Shown here one piece after another: positions 41,633 through 50,636 of a stretch of DNA of 64,000 nt. The notes under the pieces were generated by a model. That model was not told where the DNA came from and made no database searches. It was given only the letters and a program-made list of their open reading frames with translations. The position numbers were made by a program, and so were the translations under genes. Origin of the DNA: Caldifarciminota bacterium SM23_42. Its GTDB lineage: Bacteria > Hydrothermota > Tepidihabitantia > SM23-42. The DNA lies in NCBI GenBank assembly GCA_001303785.1, contig LJUJ01000008.1, positions 62,001 through 126,000 on the forward strand. The letters run 5' to 3'. Numbering within the stretch: position 1 is the first letter of the stretch; every line of letters starts with the position of its first letter.

Positions 41633-42826
41633 ATGTCAGAAATATTGCAGGAGCTATTGAGCAACAATGAGAAGAAAATAATTCTAATTGTCATGGACGG
41701 TCTGGGGGATTTGCCGGCTCCTGAGAAAACGGCATTGGAAATCGCTAAGACACCAAGCCTCGATAAATTGGCAAAGAAGAGTAGTTTCGGTTTTACCGTT
41801 CCGATATCACTCGGTATTACACCGGGCAGCGGGCCGTCACATCTGGCATTGTTTGGCTATGACCCGATTGAGAACCAGATCGGTAGGGGTGTGCTCGAGG
41901 CGTTAGGTATTGATATGGATGTGAAAGAAAATGACCTCGCGGTACGCGCAAATTTCGCGACGGTAAGGGATGGTGTTATCGTTGACCGCAGGGCGGGCAG
42001 GATTCCTACCAAGGAATGTGCAAGACTCTGTCAGAAGCTTCAATCTGCGATTAAGTCCGTTGAGAATGTCCCGGTCACGATACAGCCAGCCAAAGAGCAT
42101 AGATTTGTCGTGAAGTTCGAGAACGCAGGGCTCTCTGAACATCTTACCGATGCTGACCCGCAAAAGGAGAACAGAAAACCGGTGTTTGCCGAAGCCAAGG
42201 AAGAAGATGCTCAGAGATCGGCCGAAGTCATCAATGCTTTCATCAGGAAGTCGGCCGAGGTCTTGAGCGATGAGAAGCAAGCTAACTACGTGCTGCTAAG
42301 AGGTTATGCTAGAAACCCGAATCTTCAACCCGTGGCCGAACGCTATGGAGTGTGCGCTGCGGCAATTGCTACCTATCCAATGTACCGGGGTCTCGCCGCA
42401 TTGGTAGGCATGAGAATACTGAAGACCGGCGAAACAGTGGCCGATGAGATTAATACCCTGAAGGAGAATTTCATAAACTACAATTTCTTCTTCATACATA
42501 TCAAGGGTACGGACAAAGCCGGCGAGGATGGTGACCAGCCACAGAAGGTCAAGGTCATTGAAGAATTTGACAAGAGCCTGCCTTCCATAGTGAATCTGAA
42601 ACCAGACGTATTGTGCATCACTTCAGATCACTCAACGCCGACTCTACTGCACTCCCATTCGTGGCATCCTAATCCCGTGTTGTTGTATTCAAAATACGTT
42701 TTTGCGGAAAAAAAGCGTTTTACCGAAAGAAACTGTGCTATGGGAAACCTTGGCAAGCTGAGATCGATGGATATTATGCCATTGCTTCTTGCCAATGCGT
42801 TGAAACTCAAAAAATATGGAGCATAA
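41633..42826 (+). CDS. apgM: archaeal-type 2,3-bisphosphoglycerate-independent phosphoglycerate mutase
   Basis: 397 residues of the alkaline-phosphatase superfamily (ApgM type): MDGLGDLP metal site, [16 protein letters not shown] with the phosphorylated Ser, [23 protein letters not shown] and [19 protein letters not shown] for the second metal set. It interconverts 2- and 3-phosphoglycerate in glycolysis and gluconeogenesis. It is one base apart from the purH start, in one operon. Confidence 0.94.
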   Translation: MSEILQELLSNNEKKIILIVMDGLGDLPAPEKTALEIAKTPSLDKLAKKSSFGFTVPISLGITPGSGPSHLALFGYDPIENQIGRGVLEALGIDMDVKENDLAVRANFATVRDGVIVDRRAGRIPTKECARLCQKLQSAIKSVENVPVTIQPAKEHRFVVKFENAGLSEHLTDADPQKENRKPVFAEAKEEDAQRSAEVINAFIRKSAEVLSDEKQANYVLLRGYARNPNLQPVAERYGVCAAAIATYPMYRGLAALVGMRILKTGETVADEINTLKENFINYNFFFIHIKGTDKAGEDGDQPQKVKVIEEFDKSLPSIVNLKPDVLCITSDHSTPTLLHSHSWHPNPVLLYSKYVFAEKKRFTERNCAMGNLGKLRSMDIMPLLLANALKLKKYGA

Positions 42827-42827
42827 A

Positions 42828-44282
42828 ATGAGTAAGATCAAAAATAAGGCACTTATTTCCGTTGCAAACAAAGAAGGGATCGTTGAATTTGCGAAGGCAT
42901 TGAAGCGCATGGGTTTTGAGATCATTGCGACCGGGGGCACGCAAAAGCTACTGAGTGATAATAGCATAGAGGCAATCAAGATATCTGATTATACGGGTGG
43001 TTCGGAAAGTGAACGTGTCAAGACCTTGAGTCAACGCATCGCAAAAGAAATCCTTGAGACTGGAGATATCGGTCTGGTGGTTTGCAATCTCTATCCGTTC
43101 TTCGCTCAGAAGGACAAACCATTAGAGGAGATGATTGAGTTGATTGACATCGGCGGTGTAACGCTGATCAGGGCAGCCGCAAAGAACTACAAGAAGGTGT
43201 GCGTGGTACACGATCCGAATCAATACGAATATGTAATCGGCGCTTTGCAAAAAGACCAGGCTGATGAGAATTTAAGGCTTGAGTTAGCCAAGAACGCATT
43301 TGATTACATCGCTTGGTATGATGCGATCATTGCTGGATATTTCACCCCGGATTTCGCGTCCCGGCGGTATTTTGCAGCCGCCGCCGAGAGGTTCATTCCC
43401 CTGCGCTATGGAGAGAACCCGCATCAAAAAGCGGCATTCTATCTGAATAGAATTTATCAGGATGGTTTCAAGATTCACGGCGGCAAGGAGATATCATACA
43501 ACAATATCCTCGATGCTGACGTCGCGTTCGGGACGGCAATTGAATTCACCGAAGAGATTGCCTGTGCGATCATCAAACATCAGACCCCATGTGGGGTTGC
43601 CCTTGGCGAGAACCAGCCAGAGGCTTTCGAGCGTGCCTACATGGCTGATTCCTTATCTGCGTTTGGCGGCATTGTCGGCTTGAATCGAAAGCTGGAGCCG
43701 GACACGGCAGAGCTCATTATCAAACACTTTTTTGAAGTGATTATTGCCCCAGCCTATGATGAGAAGGCTCTGGAAATATTACACAAGAAGAAAAATCTGC
43801 GCATTGTTGAATTGGACCCAGAGTTGATTGAACCGATGGTATACCGGCCAGTTTTCGGCGGCATACTAGCGCAGGAGCGAGATCTCGCTGACCTGAAGGA
43901 CTGGGAGGTTGTGACGAAGAGACCCCCTGACGATTATGAAACCGCGGCGTTGAAATTTGCCTGGAAGGTGGTGAAATGGGCAAAATCCAATTCCGTCGTT
44001 TTCGCTATCAAGGGGCGAACCGTGGGTATCGGTGCCGGACAGACATCGAGGGTAGGAGCAGTTGAAATCGCACTCCGCCAGTCAGTCGACCGGAGTGCGG
44101 GTATTGTGATGGCTTCGGATGCGTTCTTTCCCTTCCGCGACGGCATTGATACGGCGGCTAAGGGCGGCGTTACCGCAGTTATCCAGCCGGGCGGTTCGAA
44201 GCGCGATCAGGAAGTCATCGATGCGTGCAACGAGCAGGACATGGCCATGGTTTTCACACATCTGCGGCATTTCCGGCATTGA
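42828..44282 (+). CDS. purH: bifunctional AICAR transformylase/IMP cyclohydrolase
   Basis: 484 residues from the ATG at 42828 (MSKIKNKALISV), behind GGAG in the end of apgM; an ATG four codons earlier is less likely. The MGS-like IMP cyclohydrolase domain is residues 1-190 (GFEIIATGGTQKLL, NLYPF, IDIGGVTLIRAAAKN); the AICAR formyltransferase domain follows (LRYGENPHQKAAFY, IIKHQTPCGVA, SDSLSAFGGIVGLNR-like, SDAFFPFRDGID). It carries out the last two steps of de novo IMP synthesis. Confidence 0.95.
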   Translation: MSKIKNKALISVANKEGIVEFAKALKRMGFEIIATGGTQKLLSDNSIEAIKISDYTGGSESERVKTLSQRIAKEILETGDIGLVVCNLYPFFAQKDKPLEEMIELIDIGGVTLIRAAAKNYKKVCVVHDPNQYEYVIGALQKDQADENLRLELAKNAFDYIAWYDAIIAGYFTPDFASRRYFAAAAERFIPLRYGENPHQKAAFYLNRIYQDGFKIHGGKEISYNNILDADVAFGTAIEFTEEIACAIIKHQTPCGVALGENQPEAFERAYMADSLSAFGGIVGLNRKLEPDTAELIIKHFFEVIIAPAYDEKALEILHKKKNLRIVELDPELIEPMVYRPVFGGILAQERDLADLKDWEVVTKRPPDDYETAALKFAWKVVKWAKSNSVVFAIKGRTVGIGAGQTSRVGAVEIALRQSVDRSAGIVMASDAFFPFRDGIDTAAKGGVTAVIQPGGSKRDQEVIDACNEQDMAMVFTHLRHFRH

Positions 44283-44314
44283 TTTTGGATTGTTGTACTG
44301 TGCCTAATATGAAA

Positions 44315-45685
44315 CTACAGTATCACCCATAGACCCATGCTGAATAGCAATTCATCGCGGTCGTTGTTTGTATTGTGACCTTCGTTATACTTGTATAATT
44401 GACCGATATTGGATTTTATGTGGAATCTGGTTTTATATGTGTAGTCTATACCGCATTTTATTTGCAGCGTTCTTTCGACTACACCCGACGGAAACGGCGG
44501 ATTGATTGAACCACCTTCGTCTTCATAAGGAACGTATACACTCCCCTCTCCTTTTCGTGAGTAGTCGATCGTTAAATGAGGTCGCACACCGTACTTGTTT
44601 TCATAACGTAGCGAAAAGGATACCTGATCAACGTCATTACCCAAAGGGAAACCCAAGCAGCGGCCGCGGCGTTCATACACATTAAGCGCTGTTTCGTGGG
44701 TATACACCCACTTGTCGACCGAGGTGTAATTGATCTTGGCGATCAATGTTTGCCAAACCAGTGATTTCAATCCTACTTGGTATGCTAGTTTATCCGGATA
44801 AGGGTCGTCTTCATACATGTAGTCATCGATGAGTAATTCAGCATATAGTATCGAATTAAACAATTGCAGCTGGAAATCAAATGACCACATGACGTTGTCG
44901 TCAATGATTTCATTGCGGTCACTACCCCATTGGGCAAGATAGTAGGGGAGAAAAAAGTTTAGATACATTGGCTCGAGAGACCCGCTGAAAAGAATTGCCT
45001 CTGAAAATCCGATTTTCAAGAACCTTTTCAGATTCAACCCGAGGCGGTGGATTGACACGAACCGAGATTCTGTGGCATCCAGCACCGAAAAGATACCGCT
45101 GAACTCGAAGTAACGCCCGGGTACTTGCAGCGAGAATCCATCATAACTTTGGTGGCCCGGGGAAAAGAGAAGACTGTGCGTGTCGCCCGGTCCTAACAGG
45201 AAATTCCGGCGGCCGAAATCGAACATTATCCTATCGAAGTCAAGGCGGATCAATCCTTCATCCAGATAGACCTGGAAATCATTCCAGGGCTTCGGACCGA
45301 GGCTATCGAGCTCATTTGCACGGCTGAACCTCGTGCCATGAGCGTATTCCACACGCGGGATGATTCTTCCACCTATCCGTCCATCAAGAATCCCACCGTA
45401 TATTTCAGGTTCGCTCTGATATGCACCAGCCACATGTAGCAGGTATGAGGAACTCGGATTTTTGGTTAGCAGCGGCGAGAAATAAGAGATAATCCTTCGG
45501 TCAATATCATTGACTGTGGTTTCTTTGATCAGCAGGTCATCTAGTTGGCTGATTATCCATTGTGCATCATGTGGGCGTAGCGAGGGTACATCAAAAAATC
45601 CTCTGAGCTGGAGATATTCGATATTTTCCATGATCGGTGAATCCAGGGGTACGGTGTATGAAAGTAATATGAATAACAACATCAT
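44315..45685 (-). CDS. Wzi-like outer-membrane beta-barrel (capsule assembly family)
   Basis: 456 residues. Signal peptide at residues 1-15, then a helical segment with paired motifs (LQLRGFFDVPSLRPHDA) and a barrel: FGRRNFLLGPGDTHSLLFSPGHQSYDGF is the Wzi/capsule-assembly signature (GP-G region with aromatic neighbours). Wzi anchors capsule polysaccharide to the cell surface; homologues in non-capsulated bacteria have unclear roles. It has its own promoter with an inverted repeat. Downstream of the Omp85-like gene. Confidence 0.72.
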   Translation of the reverse strand: MMLLFILLSYTVPLDSPIMENIEYLQLRGFFDVPSLRPHDAQWIISQLDDLLIKETTVNDIDRRIISYFSPLLTKNPSSSYLLHVAGAYQSEPEIYGGILDGRIGGRIIPRVEYAHGTRFSRANELDSLGPKPWNDFQVYLDEGLIRLDFDRIMFDFGRRNFLLGPGDTHSLLFSPGHQSYDGFSLQVPGRYFEFSGIFSVLDATESRFVSIHRLGLNLKRFLKIGFSEAILFSGSLEPMYLNFFLPYYLAQWGSDRNEIIDDNVMWSFDFQLQLFNSILYAELLIDDYMYEDDPYPDKLAYQVGLKSLVWQTLIAKINYTSVDKWVYTHETALNVYERRGRCLGFPLGNDVDQVSFSLRYENKYGVRPHLTIDYSRKGEGSVYVPYEDEGGSINPPFPSGVVERTLQIKCGIDYTYKTRFHIKSNIGQLYKYNEGHNTNNDRDELLFSMGLWVIL

Positions 45686-45724
45686 TTCCTCCTTACTTTA
45701 GTGCATACCGGAAAAGGTAAGATC

Positions 45725-45758
45725 ACTTGTATTATATCACAAGTTTTCGATTTTGCAA
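45725..45758 (-). promoter_or_regulatory. promoter of the Wzi-like gene with inverted repeat over the -10
   Basis: On the minus strand: TTGCAA (45753-45758), a 16-bp spacer, TATAAT (45731-45736). ACTTGT (45725-45730) and ACAAGT (45739-45744) form a perfect 6-bp inverted repeat around the -10. A leader with AAGGAGG follows. Confidence 0.65.
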
Positions 45759-45833
45759 CAGTGAAAAGATTTATGAACACGAGTACCATTTCTTTGAAAA
45801 GTGATAGGTGAACCAGAGCATCTTTATGATATG

Positions 45834-47126
45834 TTAAAAGCCTCTCTCGAAGGTCAGGTGTAGTTTACCATCACGCCACCTCCCGCCCTTCGGCCAGGCG
45901 ACTGTAATCGAAGCGTTTCCGTAACTGGATCGCGCCTCAAGGCCGAGACCGTATGAGTAAAGCAGCTCACCATCGAGACGTGCGACGTCGACGAGTGGGA
46001 AAATCGGCAAGCGGTGATACTCAAGATTGAGCCATAATGCACTGCTGACAAGGAATTCGTCCTCAAGATACCCTCTCAGAGTTCGTGCACCGCCCACGCG
46101 TATGTAATCGAAAAACTCCAAGGAGTCAGTTCGTACCCGGTGATAGTGCAGACCGATGATTACCCGATACATAATACAGTCACTGTCGTACACGATTTTC
46201 AGCCTGTCGGCCTCTCGAAATAGATAATCGAGATGACCCTGCTGTGAGCAAGACCAATCATATTTTTCGTAGTCGAAGCCGAGGCCGATACCAAGCAGAT
46301 TGTCGGAGCTTTCATAGCTTGCCGTATCATTCCTGTAATAGTTTACTAGCTCGATTCCTGAAAGCAACGAAACGTTGAAGTATTCGCCGATCGGCGCTCT
46401 GAACCGCACTTGTCCTTCAATCAGTCTGGCGGTATCATAGGTCCAGATCGAGAAATTGGCGTCGAGCATTGCCGGGGCGATGAGCACCGGGTCACGATAC
46501 TCGAGAGAAAATAGTCTCTGGTATTCATAATTGAAATTCATCTGTCGAAGCGTGCCTAAAAGACTATAGGAAGAGAAGGATGCGCCGAATTCGGTATTGT
46601 CGCTACTCAGTGACCCGGAAAGAGTCAGAAAATCACTCTGTGTTTCCTCTAATGCAAGCAGTAGATAATACTTACCATTGCGGTCGAGAACACCTTCTCC
46701 GATGCCTGCGAATGCTTTTGTGCGCATTAGCCTAATTTTCGCTAATGCGACCTTCCGCGAGGAGAAATATTCACTTTTCTGCCAATTGACCAGTCTTTTC
46801 GCAGCACTGACATCGGTGTGGCCATCGGTTTGGAAGTATACGTCTTCGATGATGACCCTCGTTCCCTCGTTAATAACGAGTATCAGTCTATCCGCCTTTT
46901 CAACATCATCATATGATAGTTCGGGTGCAATCGTGCAGAACGGAAAACCGGCATAGTTGTATTTGCTGAGAATATCGGATATCAGACGTTCGGCCTCGTC
47001 ATCATTACTGATGCTTGTGTTATCTTTGAGTAGGTATTTCGACGAAAAGAAAACGTTACCCGTTATTTCCACTGCCACGTCTTGAGTAGACAGTAGAAAC
47101 GCTAAGGCAATGATGTTGTGTAACAA
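45834..47126 (-). CDS. Omp85-superfamily outer-membrane protein (BamA/TpsB-like)
   Basis: 430 residues from TTG: a short signal (LHNIIALAFLLSTQ), a POTRA-like region at about 20-165 (VAVEITGNVFFSS, VINEGTRVIIEDVYF, the latter a classic POTRA strand) and a 16-strand-type barrel. Near residue 350 is GGARTLRGY, the family's RGY lid-lock loop, and the protein ends ITVAWPKGG to LTFERGF. It has one or two POTRAs instead of five, so it is not the main BamA. Secretion of a partner or membrane insertion of specific proteins is possible. The TTG start is the only one giving a signal peptide. Confidence 0.78.
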   Translation of the reverse strand: MLHNIIALAFLLSTQDVAVEITGNVFFSSKYLLKDNTSISNDDEAERLISDILSKYNYAGFPFCTIAPELSYDDVEKADRLILVINEGTRVIIEDVYFQTDGHTDVSAAKRLVNWQKSEYFSSRKVALAKIRLMRTKAFAGIGEGVLDRNGKYYLLLALEETQSDFLTLSGSLSSDNTEFGASFSSYSLLGTLRQMNFNYEYQRLFSLEYRDPVLIAPAMLDANFSIWTYDTARLIEGQVRFRAPIGEYFNVSLLSGIELVNYYRNDTASYESSDNLLGIGLGFDYEKYDWSCSQQGHLDYLFREADRLKIVYDSDCIMYRVIIGLHYHRVRTDSLEFFDYIRVGGARTLRGYLEDEFLVSSALWLNLEYHRLPIFPLVDVARLDGELLYSYGLGLEARSSYGNASITVAWPKGGRWRDGKLHLTFERGF

Positions 47127-47144
47127 TATGACACTACACCTAGA

Positions 47145-47651
47145 TCAACATTGAAAAAGGTAAGGATGCCACTTGGCATTCGGACTGCCAAATTCGTTAA
47201 GTACAAACGTAAAGTAATTTGGTCTTTTTGGCTTCTTCAAGGGAAACATGCCTGCTTGCTTCAAACTACGGTTCCCTTTCTTATTATTGCACTCGTGACA
47301 TGCACAGACCAAGTTTTCCCACGAGTCGTCACCACCCAGCGCTTTTGGTAATATGTGATCCGCCGTCATCAAGCCCGTCTTCTTGCCACAGTATTGACAC
47401 TGATGATTATCTCTCTTTATAACATTCTTTTTGGTGAGCGAGATCTCTTTACGCTTTATGTGTATATAATACCTTAATCTAATAACCGACGGCACACGGT
47501 AGCTAATGCTGACGGCATGGATGACCTTACCGTCTTCCTTCTCGACCATGTCCACCTTGCCTAATATCAAAAGGGTAATCGCCCTTTTGAGTTTTAGGAT
47601 GGTGAGTGGCTCATAGTTCTGGTTCAGCAGTAATACGGGCAGTCGTAGCAT
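47145..47651 (-). CDS. HNH endonuclease family protein
   Basis: 168 residues from the ATG at 47651, which shares its A with the upstream stop. The zinc-finger-type HNH domain lies at about 85-150: C-Q-Y-C-G, DHILPKALGGDDSWENLV, and C-H-E-C-N-N-K-K. This form (NQNYEPLTILKLKRAITLL start) is widespread in bacteria, probably a DNA nuclease of unknown biological role; no restriction genes are nearby. Confidence 0.88.
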   Translation of the reverse strand: MLRLPVLLLNQNYEPLTILKLKRAITLLILGKVDMVEKEDGKVIHAVSISYRVPSVIRLRYYIHIKRKEISLTKKNVIKRDNHQCQYCGKKTGLMTADHILPKALGGDDSWENLVCACHECNNKKGNRSLKQAGMFPLKKPKRPNYFTFVLNEFGSPNAKWHPYLFQC

Positions 47652-48013
47652 CAATACTCGATTTGAATCGGTGCGATTTTGTCAATAACAAATTTCCGGC
47701 TATAGGTGAAGACTCCAAAAATGCTCGATGAATCTTCATATTCAACGTAGATCCGAAAAGAATCAGGTTCGGAATGGTCTACCAAGATGTTTTCTGGCCT
47801 AAGCATGATATTTATTTCGGTCCCGCGCTTTATCAGCTCCTCCCGAATCATGTCGTCGTTTTGAACTGGCCCGATGCGTACAGTATTCTCAACTTTTTCA
47901 CTAATCGTCCCATAATTGAAATGAACACGGGCAACTTGGTATCCAGTGTAACCCACGACCAAGAGCACGATTAGCAGGAATATGACACCGAAACCAGAGA
48001 TCCCTCTATTCAT
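47651..48013 (-). CDS. single-pass membrane protein of unknown function (DUF4845-like pattern)
   Basis: 120 residues from the ATG at 48013, overlapping the TPR gene stop. MNRGISGFGVIFLLIVLLVVGYTGYQ, broken by a Gly turn, is one transmembrane anchor at about 7-27. The soluble part is a small mixed fold ending VFTYSRKFVIDKIAPI. It resembles short membrane-anchored proteins downstream of TPR lipoproteins but I cannot give a function. Coupled on both sides by one-base start/stop overlaps. Confidence 0.62.
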   Translation of the reverse strand: MNRGISGFGVIFLLIVLLVVGYTGYQVARVHFNYGTISEKVENTVRIGPVQNDDMIREELIKRGTEINIMLRPENILVDHSEPDSFRIYVEYEDSSSIFGVFTYSRKFVIDKIAPIQIEY

Positions 48014-49218
48014 TACGATCCACCCTTGCAATAAAACCACTTATCTTCTTCGAGTTCTTCTATCAAGTTACTGGCGCGTGTGATTTCATTGTTGCAATAT
48101 TGCGTGCACTGCGCATCAGGTTTTGCCTTAGTATAATATGAAATGGCGGATTTGAAGTAACTCATCGCATTGTTTAGTATGCTGCAGTTCTTCGTGCTCT
48201 TATCCTTGACCCATTGATTACGGGCGATAATGGCTCTGCGCTGATAAACATCGCCCAGTAACAGGTACGCATACCGGTTACTGGGTTCTATTGTCAGCGC
48301 TTCTTTGGCCAGTTGCTCGGCGGTGCCATACTTACCACGTGTGATATTCAAATCAACCAGATAGTAGAGAGGTAATGCTTTGTCAGAGGCCAGCCGGCGC
48401 GCGGCCTGGAACTCTTGGTCAGCAGCCTGATATTTCTTTTGCCGCTGATAGGCTTCACCCAATTTCAGATGATAGTAGTAATTGTCGGGCTTGTTCTCGA
48501 TTAGTTTTATGTACTCCTTCTCCGCTTCCGCGTAGCGCTTGAGTTCGAGCAATGTCTCGCCGAGTTTCTCAACAACCTCCATATTATCGGACCTTTTGGC
48601 AACGATGTCCTTCAAATACGATATTGCCATGTCGGGCTGGCTCATCTGAATATAGACATCGGCAATTGCATACTGAGTACTCAAGTTCTCGCGTTCATAC
48701 AGTAGGCTCTTATTGTAGTAATCAATGGCCTTTCGATGTTGTCCCATTTCTTTGTAGACATATCCCAAACCATTGAGTAGATTCACATTGGTCGAGTCTT
48801 TTTCCAAGCCGCCTTCGTATTCGGCAATTGCTTCGGTGAACCTTTTCTGTTCGGCATATAAGGCACCCAGCCCTTCGTAGGCACGGGGGTCATTCGGGTC
48901 AATCGTTCTTGCCCTTTTATAGAGAGATTCAGCAGTCGTTTTCTCGAGCTTCGCGCGATGGGTTTTGGCAAGGGCAATGTAAGCGCCATAGAATCCGGGC
49001 CACAATTCTATGGCCTTATTGAAGTTCTTAATGGCTTCGTCGTAATTACTCTGCTTATAGTACTCAAACCCAATAGAATAGTGCTGTTCTGCTTCTCTTC
49101 TTTGTTCCTCGGTTGTCTTCACGACTGGTTCCTGCGTGGTTTGTGAGGGTGCACAAGACAAGAGTAAACTCGTTGTGATGAGTATCACAAGGCCGACACC
49201 CATAATCATTCTTTTCAT
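48013..49218 (-). CDS. TPR-repeat lipoprotein
   Basis: 401 residues from the ATG at 49218 behind GGAGG. Lipoprotein signal LLLSCAPS, Cys at about 21. About nine tetratricopeptide repeats follow (for example EQHYSIGFEYYKQSNYDEAIKNFNKAIE split over two helices, ending LWPG; later LLNGLGYVYKEMGQHRKAIDYY). TPR lipoproteins scaffold envelope complexes. The gene is directly downstream of tRNA-Ala with no visible terminator between them, so one transcript probably covers both. Confidence 0.85.
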   Translation of the reverse strand: MKRMIMGVGLVILITTSLLLSCAPSQTTQEPVVKTTEEQRREAEQHYSIGFEYYKQSNYDEAIKNFNKAIELWPGFYGAYIALAKTHRAKLEKTTAESLYKRARTIDPNDPRAYEGLGALYAEQKRFTEAIAEYEGGLEKDSTNVNLLNGLGYVYKEMGQHRKAIDYYNKSLLYERENLSTQYAIADVYIQMSQPDMAISYLKDIVAKRSDNMEVVEKLGETLLELKRYAEAEKEYIKLIENKPDNYYYHLKLGEAYQRQKKYQAADQEFQAARRLASDKALPLYYLVDLNITRGKYGTAEQLAKEALTIEPSNRYAYLLLGDVYQRRAIIARNQWVKDKSTKNCSILNNAMSYFKSAISYYTKAKPDAQCTQYCNNEITRASNLIEELEEDKWFYCKGGS

Positions 49219-49248
49219 CTTTGCCTCCATTTCCTTTGTTATGTAATA

Positions 49249-49321
49249 TGGAGCCGACGGGATTCGAACCCGTGACCTCTTGACTGCCAGTCAAGCGCTC
49301 TCCCAACTGGGCTACGGCCCC
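49249..49321 (-). tRNA. tRNA-Ala (anticodon GGC)
   Basis: A 73-base cloverleaf on the minus strand. The anticodon stem-loop is TTGA-CTGGCAG-TCAA with anticodon GGC. The acceptor stem pairs GGGGCCG with CGGCTCC, giving the G3-U70 wobble pair, the alanine identity element. T-loop TTCGAAT is standard. CCA is not encoded (TATTA follows the discriminator A). Confidence 0.95.
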
Positions 49322-49346
49322 GGATTTGCTCATTTAGTTTAATGAG

Positions 49347-49375
49347 ATTATATTGTAAAACTACTCTGAAGTCAA
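49347..49375 (-). promoter_or_regulatory. promoter of tRNA-Ala and TPR gene
   Basis: On the minus strand: TTGACT (49370-49375), a 17-bp spacer, TATAAT (49347-49352), 25 bases upstream of the mature tRNA 5' end. CTCATT (49329-49334) and AATGAG (49341-49346) can pair around the likely transcription start. Confidence 0.75.
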
Positions 49376-49658
49376 GGATAATCTATGAAGATGCGTTGCG
49401 GTGCTGGTTTGGAAATGCGAGCAGTCTAAGTGTGTCGGGTTCGTCTTAAGATCCACATCCTGTTGGTTGGTTTCGAAAAGCGATTCGTTGATCGGGTACC
49501 GGTTTCGTTCGAAACCGTAAAACGCAACCGTATCGCACTTCGCAACCGATTACCGACCATGATAATGCACACGTGCGCGTATGATCCACCGTAGGGCAAA
49601 CGACGGCTGGGAAGGGCGGGTAAGAGGGGGCACGGGAAATGCCCCCTTCTGTGTTATT
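49376..49658. other. intergenic region without a gene
   Basis: Contains an 18-bp palindrome, CGGTTTCG-TT-CGAAACCG (49500-49517), with a further GGTTTCG copy near 49469, and the terminator hairpin at 49624-49648. No gene. Confidence 0.5.
49624..49648 (-). terminator. terminator hairpin after the lipoprotein gene
   Basis: GGGGGCA (49626-49632) pairs with TGCCCCC (49640-49646), extended by an A-T pair, with a 7-base loop. It lies about 10 bases past the lipoprotein stop. The T-run after it is short (TCTT), so efficiency may be moderate. Confidence 0.6.
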
Positions 49659-50576
49659 CTATTCTTCATCCTCGGGTATTTCGTCTCCGGGCTGCAGCAC
49701 GATGTAGGGCAGGCACCAGGCACGCGCATAGTATGTGGCGTCAGCGGTGTCGAAAAGAGTCTGCCAGCCGATCACATCCGTCGCGCTGTGACGCACTGCG
49801 GGCGTGACGATTATGCTGTCGTGGGCAATGACCCAGGTGCGTGTAAATGTATTGGTGTTCTCCCGATAAAATGGTCGCCGGATATGATGTCCAATGCCTG
49901 GTCGGTGTCCGGTTCCGTGATGTAAGAATGCCCACGTGGAATCGTCTTGAGCATTACACACAACCGTGACCTCGACCGTGTCGCCAGGATAGAAAATGGG
50001 CAGTTCATCTTTCTCGAAATATGTATTTGCATCATTGACGACGAATTCGTAATTTCGGCTCGCCACCAGAGCTCTAATTTCGGTGATTGTCACGGGATAG
50101 TCAGTGTTTTCGGTGTAGATATCGGCCACGGTGAGACTGCCGAGTCGCCAATCTCCGCCCTCGTCTTTCCATAGCTTGACCTTACGAATAACGCTATCTG
50201 TGATGGCACGTTGATAAACGGGTTCCATTATGTCGTTGTTGACAAAGAACCCGTAACCAGGTGGTTCGCCGTGGAAATGCGCACGTATGGTGACGTCAGC
50301 ACTGTCACCGATGATAATTATCTCATATTCACGAATCACTGGTCTCTCTATCCAGCGTACCCACCTGACGTAGGGTATGGAGTCGTTTAGTATGATTTTA
50401 TCCGCGTTTTCTCTTGGAACTTGTGTGCTGTCGTCATGATTCTGGAGCGCTCCATCAGCGATATACCATGAAGATTCTAGGAGATCCCGAATCGATGCCT
50501 CATCGTTTTCTTTGGTGCAGCTTGTGATGAACGCCATGACCAACAGCAGAACTAGTAATAGTCTCACGTGTTTCAT
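49659..50576 (-). CDS. lipoprotein of unknown function
   Basis: 305 residues from the ATG at 50576 behind AAGGAGGAAGG. Signal and lipobox VMAFITSC with Cys at about 20. The remaining sequence has beta-rich segments, with one Ig-like stretch at about 215-235 (GDTVEVTVVCNAQDDSTW) and an acidic C-terminus (DEIPEDEE). No family is recognised. It is 60 bases after tatC in the same direction and is closed by a terminator, so it may be the last gene of that operon. Confidence 0.65.
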   Translation of the reverse strand: MKHVRLLLVLLLVMAFITSCTKENDEASIRDLLESSWYIADGALQNHDDSTQVPRENADKIILNDSIPYVRWVRWIERPVIREYEIIIIGDSADVTIRAHFHGEPPGYGFFVNNDIMEPVYQRAITDSVIRKVKLWKDEGGDWRLGSLTVADIYTENTDYPVTITEIRALVASRNYEFVVNDANTYFEKDELPIFYPGDTVEVTVVCNAQDDSTWAFLHHGTGHRPGIGHHIRRPFYRENTNTFTRTWVIAHDSIIVTPAVRHSATDVIGWQTLFDTADATYYARAWCLPYIVLQPGDEIPEDEE

Positions 50577-50636
50577 CCTTCCTCCTTTCACAGAGTTTGA
50601 CGTCCGGTACTAGGGGAAAGGTTTAATTCTTGTGTA

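Noticed and set aside
41509-41670. About 50-codon plus-strand frame upstream of apgM
   Set aside because: It reads through the apgM promoter and into apgM in another frame, with no ribosome-binding site.
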